64,000 nt of DNA from Eriocheir sinensis (lineage: Eukaryota > Arthropoda > Malacostraca > Decapoda > Varunidae): contig NW_026110527.1 in the NCBI RefSeq assembly GCF_024679095.1, forward strand, positions 27,501 to 91,500, given 5' to 3'. Of the stretch, positions 63,733 to 64,000 are shown in pieces. Position numbers and translations under genes: made by a program. Every line of letters starts with the position of its first letter. The first letter of the stretch is position 1. Under the pieces are notes generated by a model. It saw nothing but the letters and a program-made list of their open reading frames with translations, was not told where the DNA came from and made no database searches.

Positions 63733-63964
63733 ACATGATGATTATGTTGAGTTTATGGCTGAAAGCTTGTTATATTCAATAGCGACATTTGAAATTTAAG
63801 CTGGCAATCTCGGACACAGCAGAGGGCGCTGTTTTGGCACGGCCGTAGTGAGTTTCTTTATGTGCACCATGTAATTCTGCATGTTTTCATATATAATACA
63901 TGATGATTATGTTGAGTTTATGGCTGAAAGCTTGTTATATTCAATAGCGACATTTGAAATTTAG
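63733..63964. repeat. Tandem duplication, 165-bp period
   Basis: About 66 bases starting acatgatgattatgttgag are repeated without change at 63733 and 63898. The sequence after each copy (gcaatctcggacac and gcgatctcggatac) is related but diverged. Confidence 0.85.
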
Positions 63965-64000
63965 CACGAGAGGCGATCTCGGATACGGTGCAGGTGTTGT

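Overview
This looks like a gene-poor stretch of an arthropod nuclear genome, most likely a decapod crustacean. That assignment is an inference. It rests on very dense dinucleotide and trinucleotide microsatellites, several decayed non-LTR retrotransposons, two hAT-like elements with perfect 8-bp target duplications, and a Polinton/Maverick-type element. No complete host gene can be called. A few putative host exons are listed at low confidence.

Layout. 1-12 kb: no credible gene; old degenerate tandem repeats (1.48-3.36 kb and 9.8-10.6 kb), a cluster of CAGGTG/CACCTG E-boxes (3.82-4.47 kb), a 38-bp minisatellite (4.67-4.86 kb) and a 2.2-kb purine-rich tract (7.44-9.65 kb). 12.0-16.8 kb: a near full-length but frameshifted CR1-like LINE, with ORF1 (zinc-finger-like and SGNH esterase) and ORF2 (endonuclease and reverse transcriptase). 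17.0-18.1 kb: microsatellites. 18.2-20.6 kb: a minus-strand LINE interrupted by a 5'-truncated CR1-like fragment. 21.2-22.0 kb: a 35-bp minisatellite followed by long (TA)n and (GA)n. 22.0-32.6 kb: a satellite of about 136 bp, interrupted by a hairpin-forming element (25.7-26.7 kb), two plus-strand LINE copies (27.25-29.15 and 29.16-30.9 kb) and an unidentified 1.1-kb segment.

33.1-44.0 kb is the centrepiece: a Polinton/adintovirus-like endogenous element. Plus-strand genes run in order: packaging ATPase, integrase with chromodomain-like tail, two small conserved proteins (PX and PY type), a GC-richer macro-domain-like accessory gene with its own TATA box and polyadenylation signal, penton/minor capsid, a basic core-like protein, major capsid protein and adenain-type protease. 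Protein-primed DNA polymerase B converges from the minus strand. ATPase, core-like protein and major capsid reading frames are intact. The penton frame is open but lacks a usable in-frame start. The other genes carry frameshifts or stops. Together the genes would provide replication, integration, capsid assembly, maturation and genome packaging, but this copy is decayed. Terminal inverted repeats were not found. The polymerase N-terminus runs into a 58-bp minisatellite (43.97-45.21 kb).

45-64 kb: a 3-kb GGAA/GAAG purine tract; a 105-bp repeat family in opposing arrays and dispersed clusters with a recurring tail; composite TA arrays; a tRNA-derived SINE-like head; two hAT-type non-autonomous elements; and several possible host exons, including a pair of similar Glu-rich exons at 45.63 kb (+) and 61.25 kb (-).
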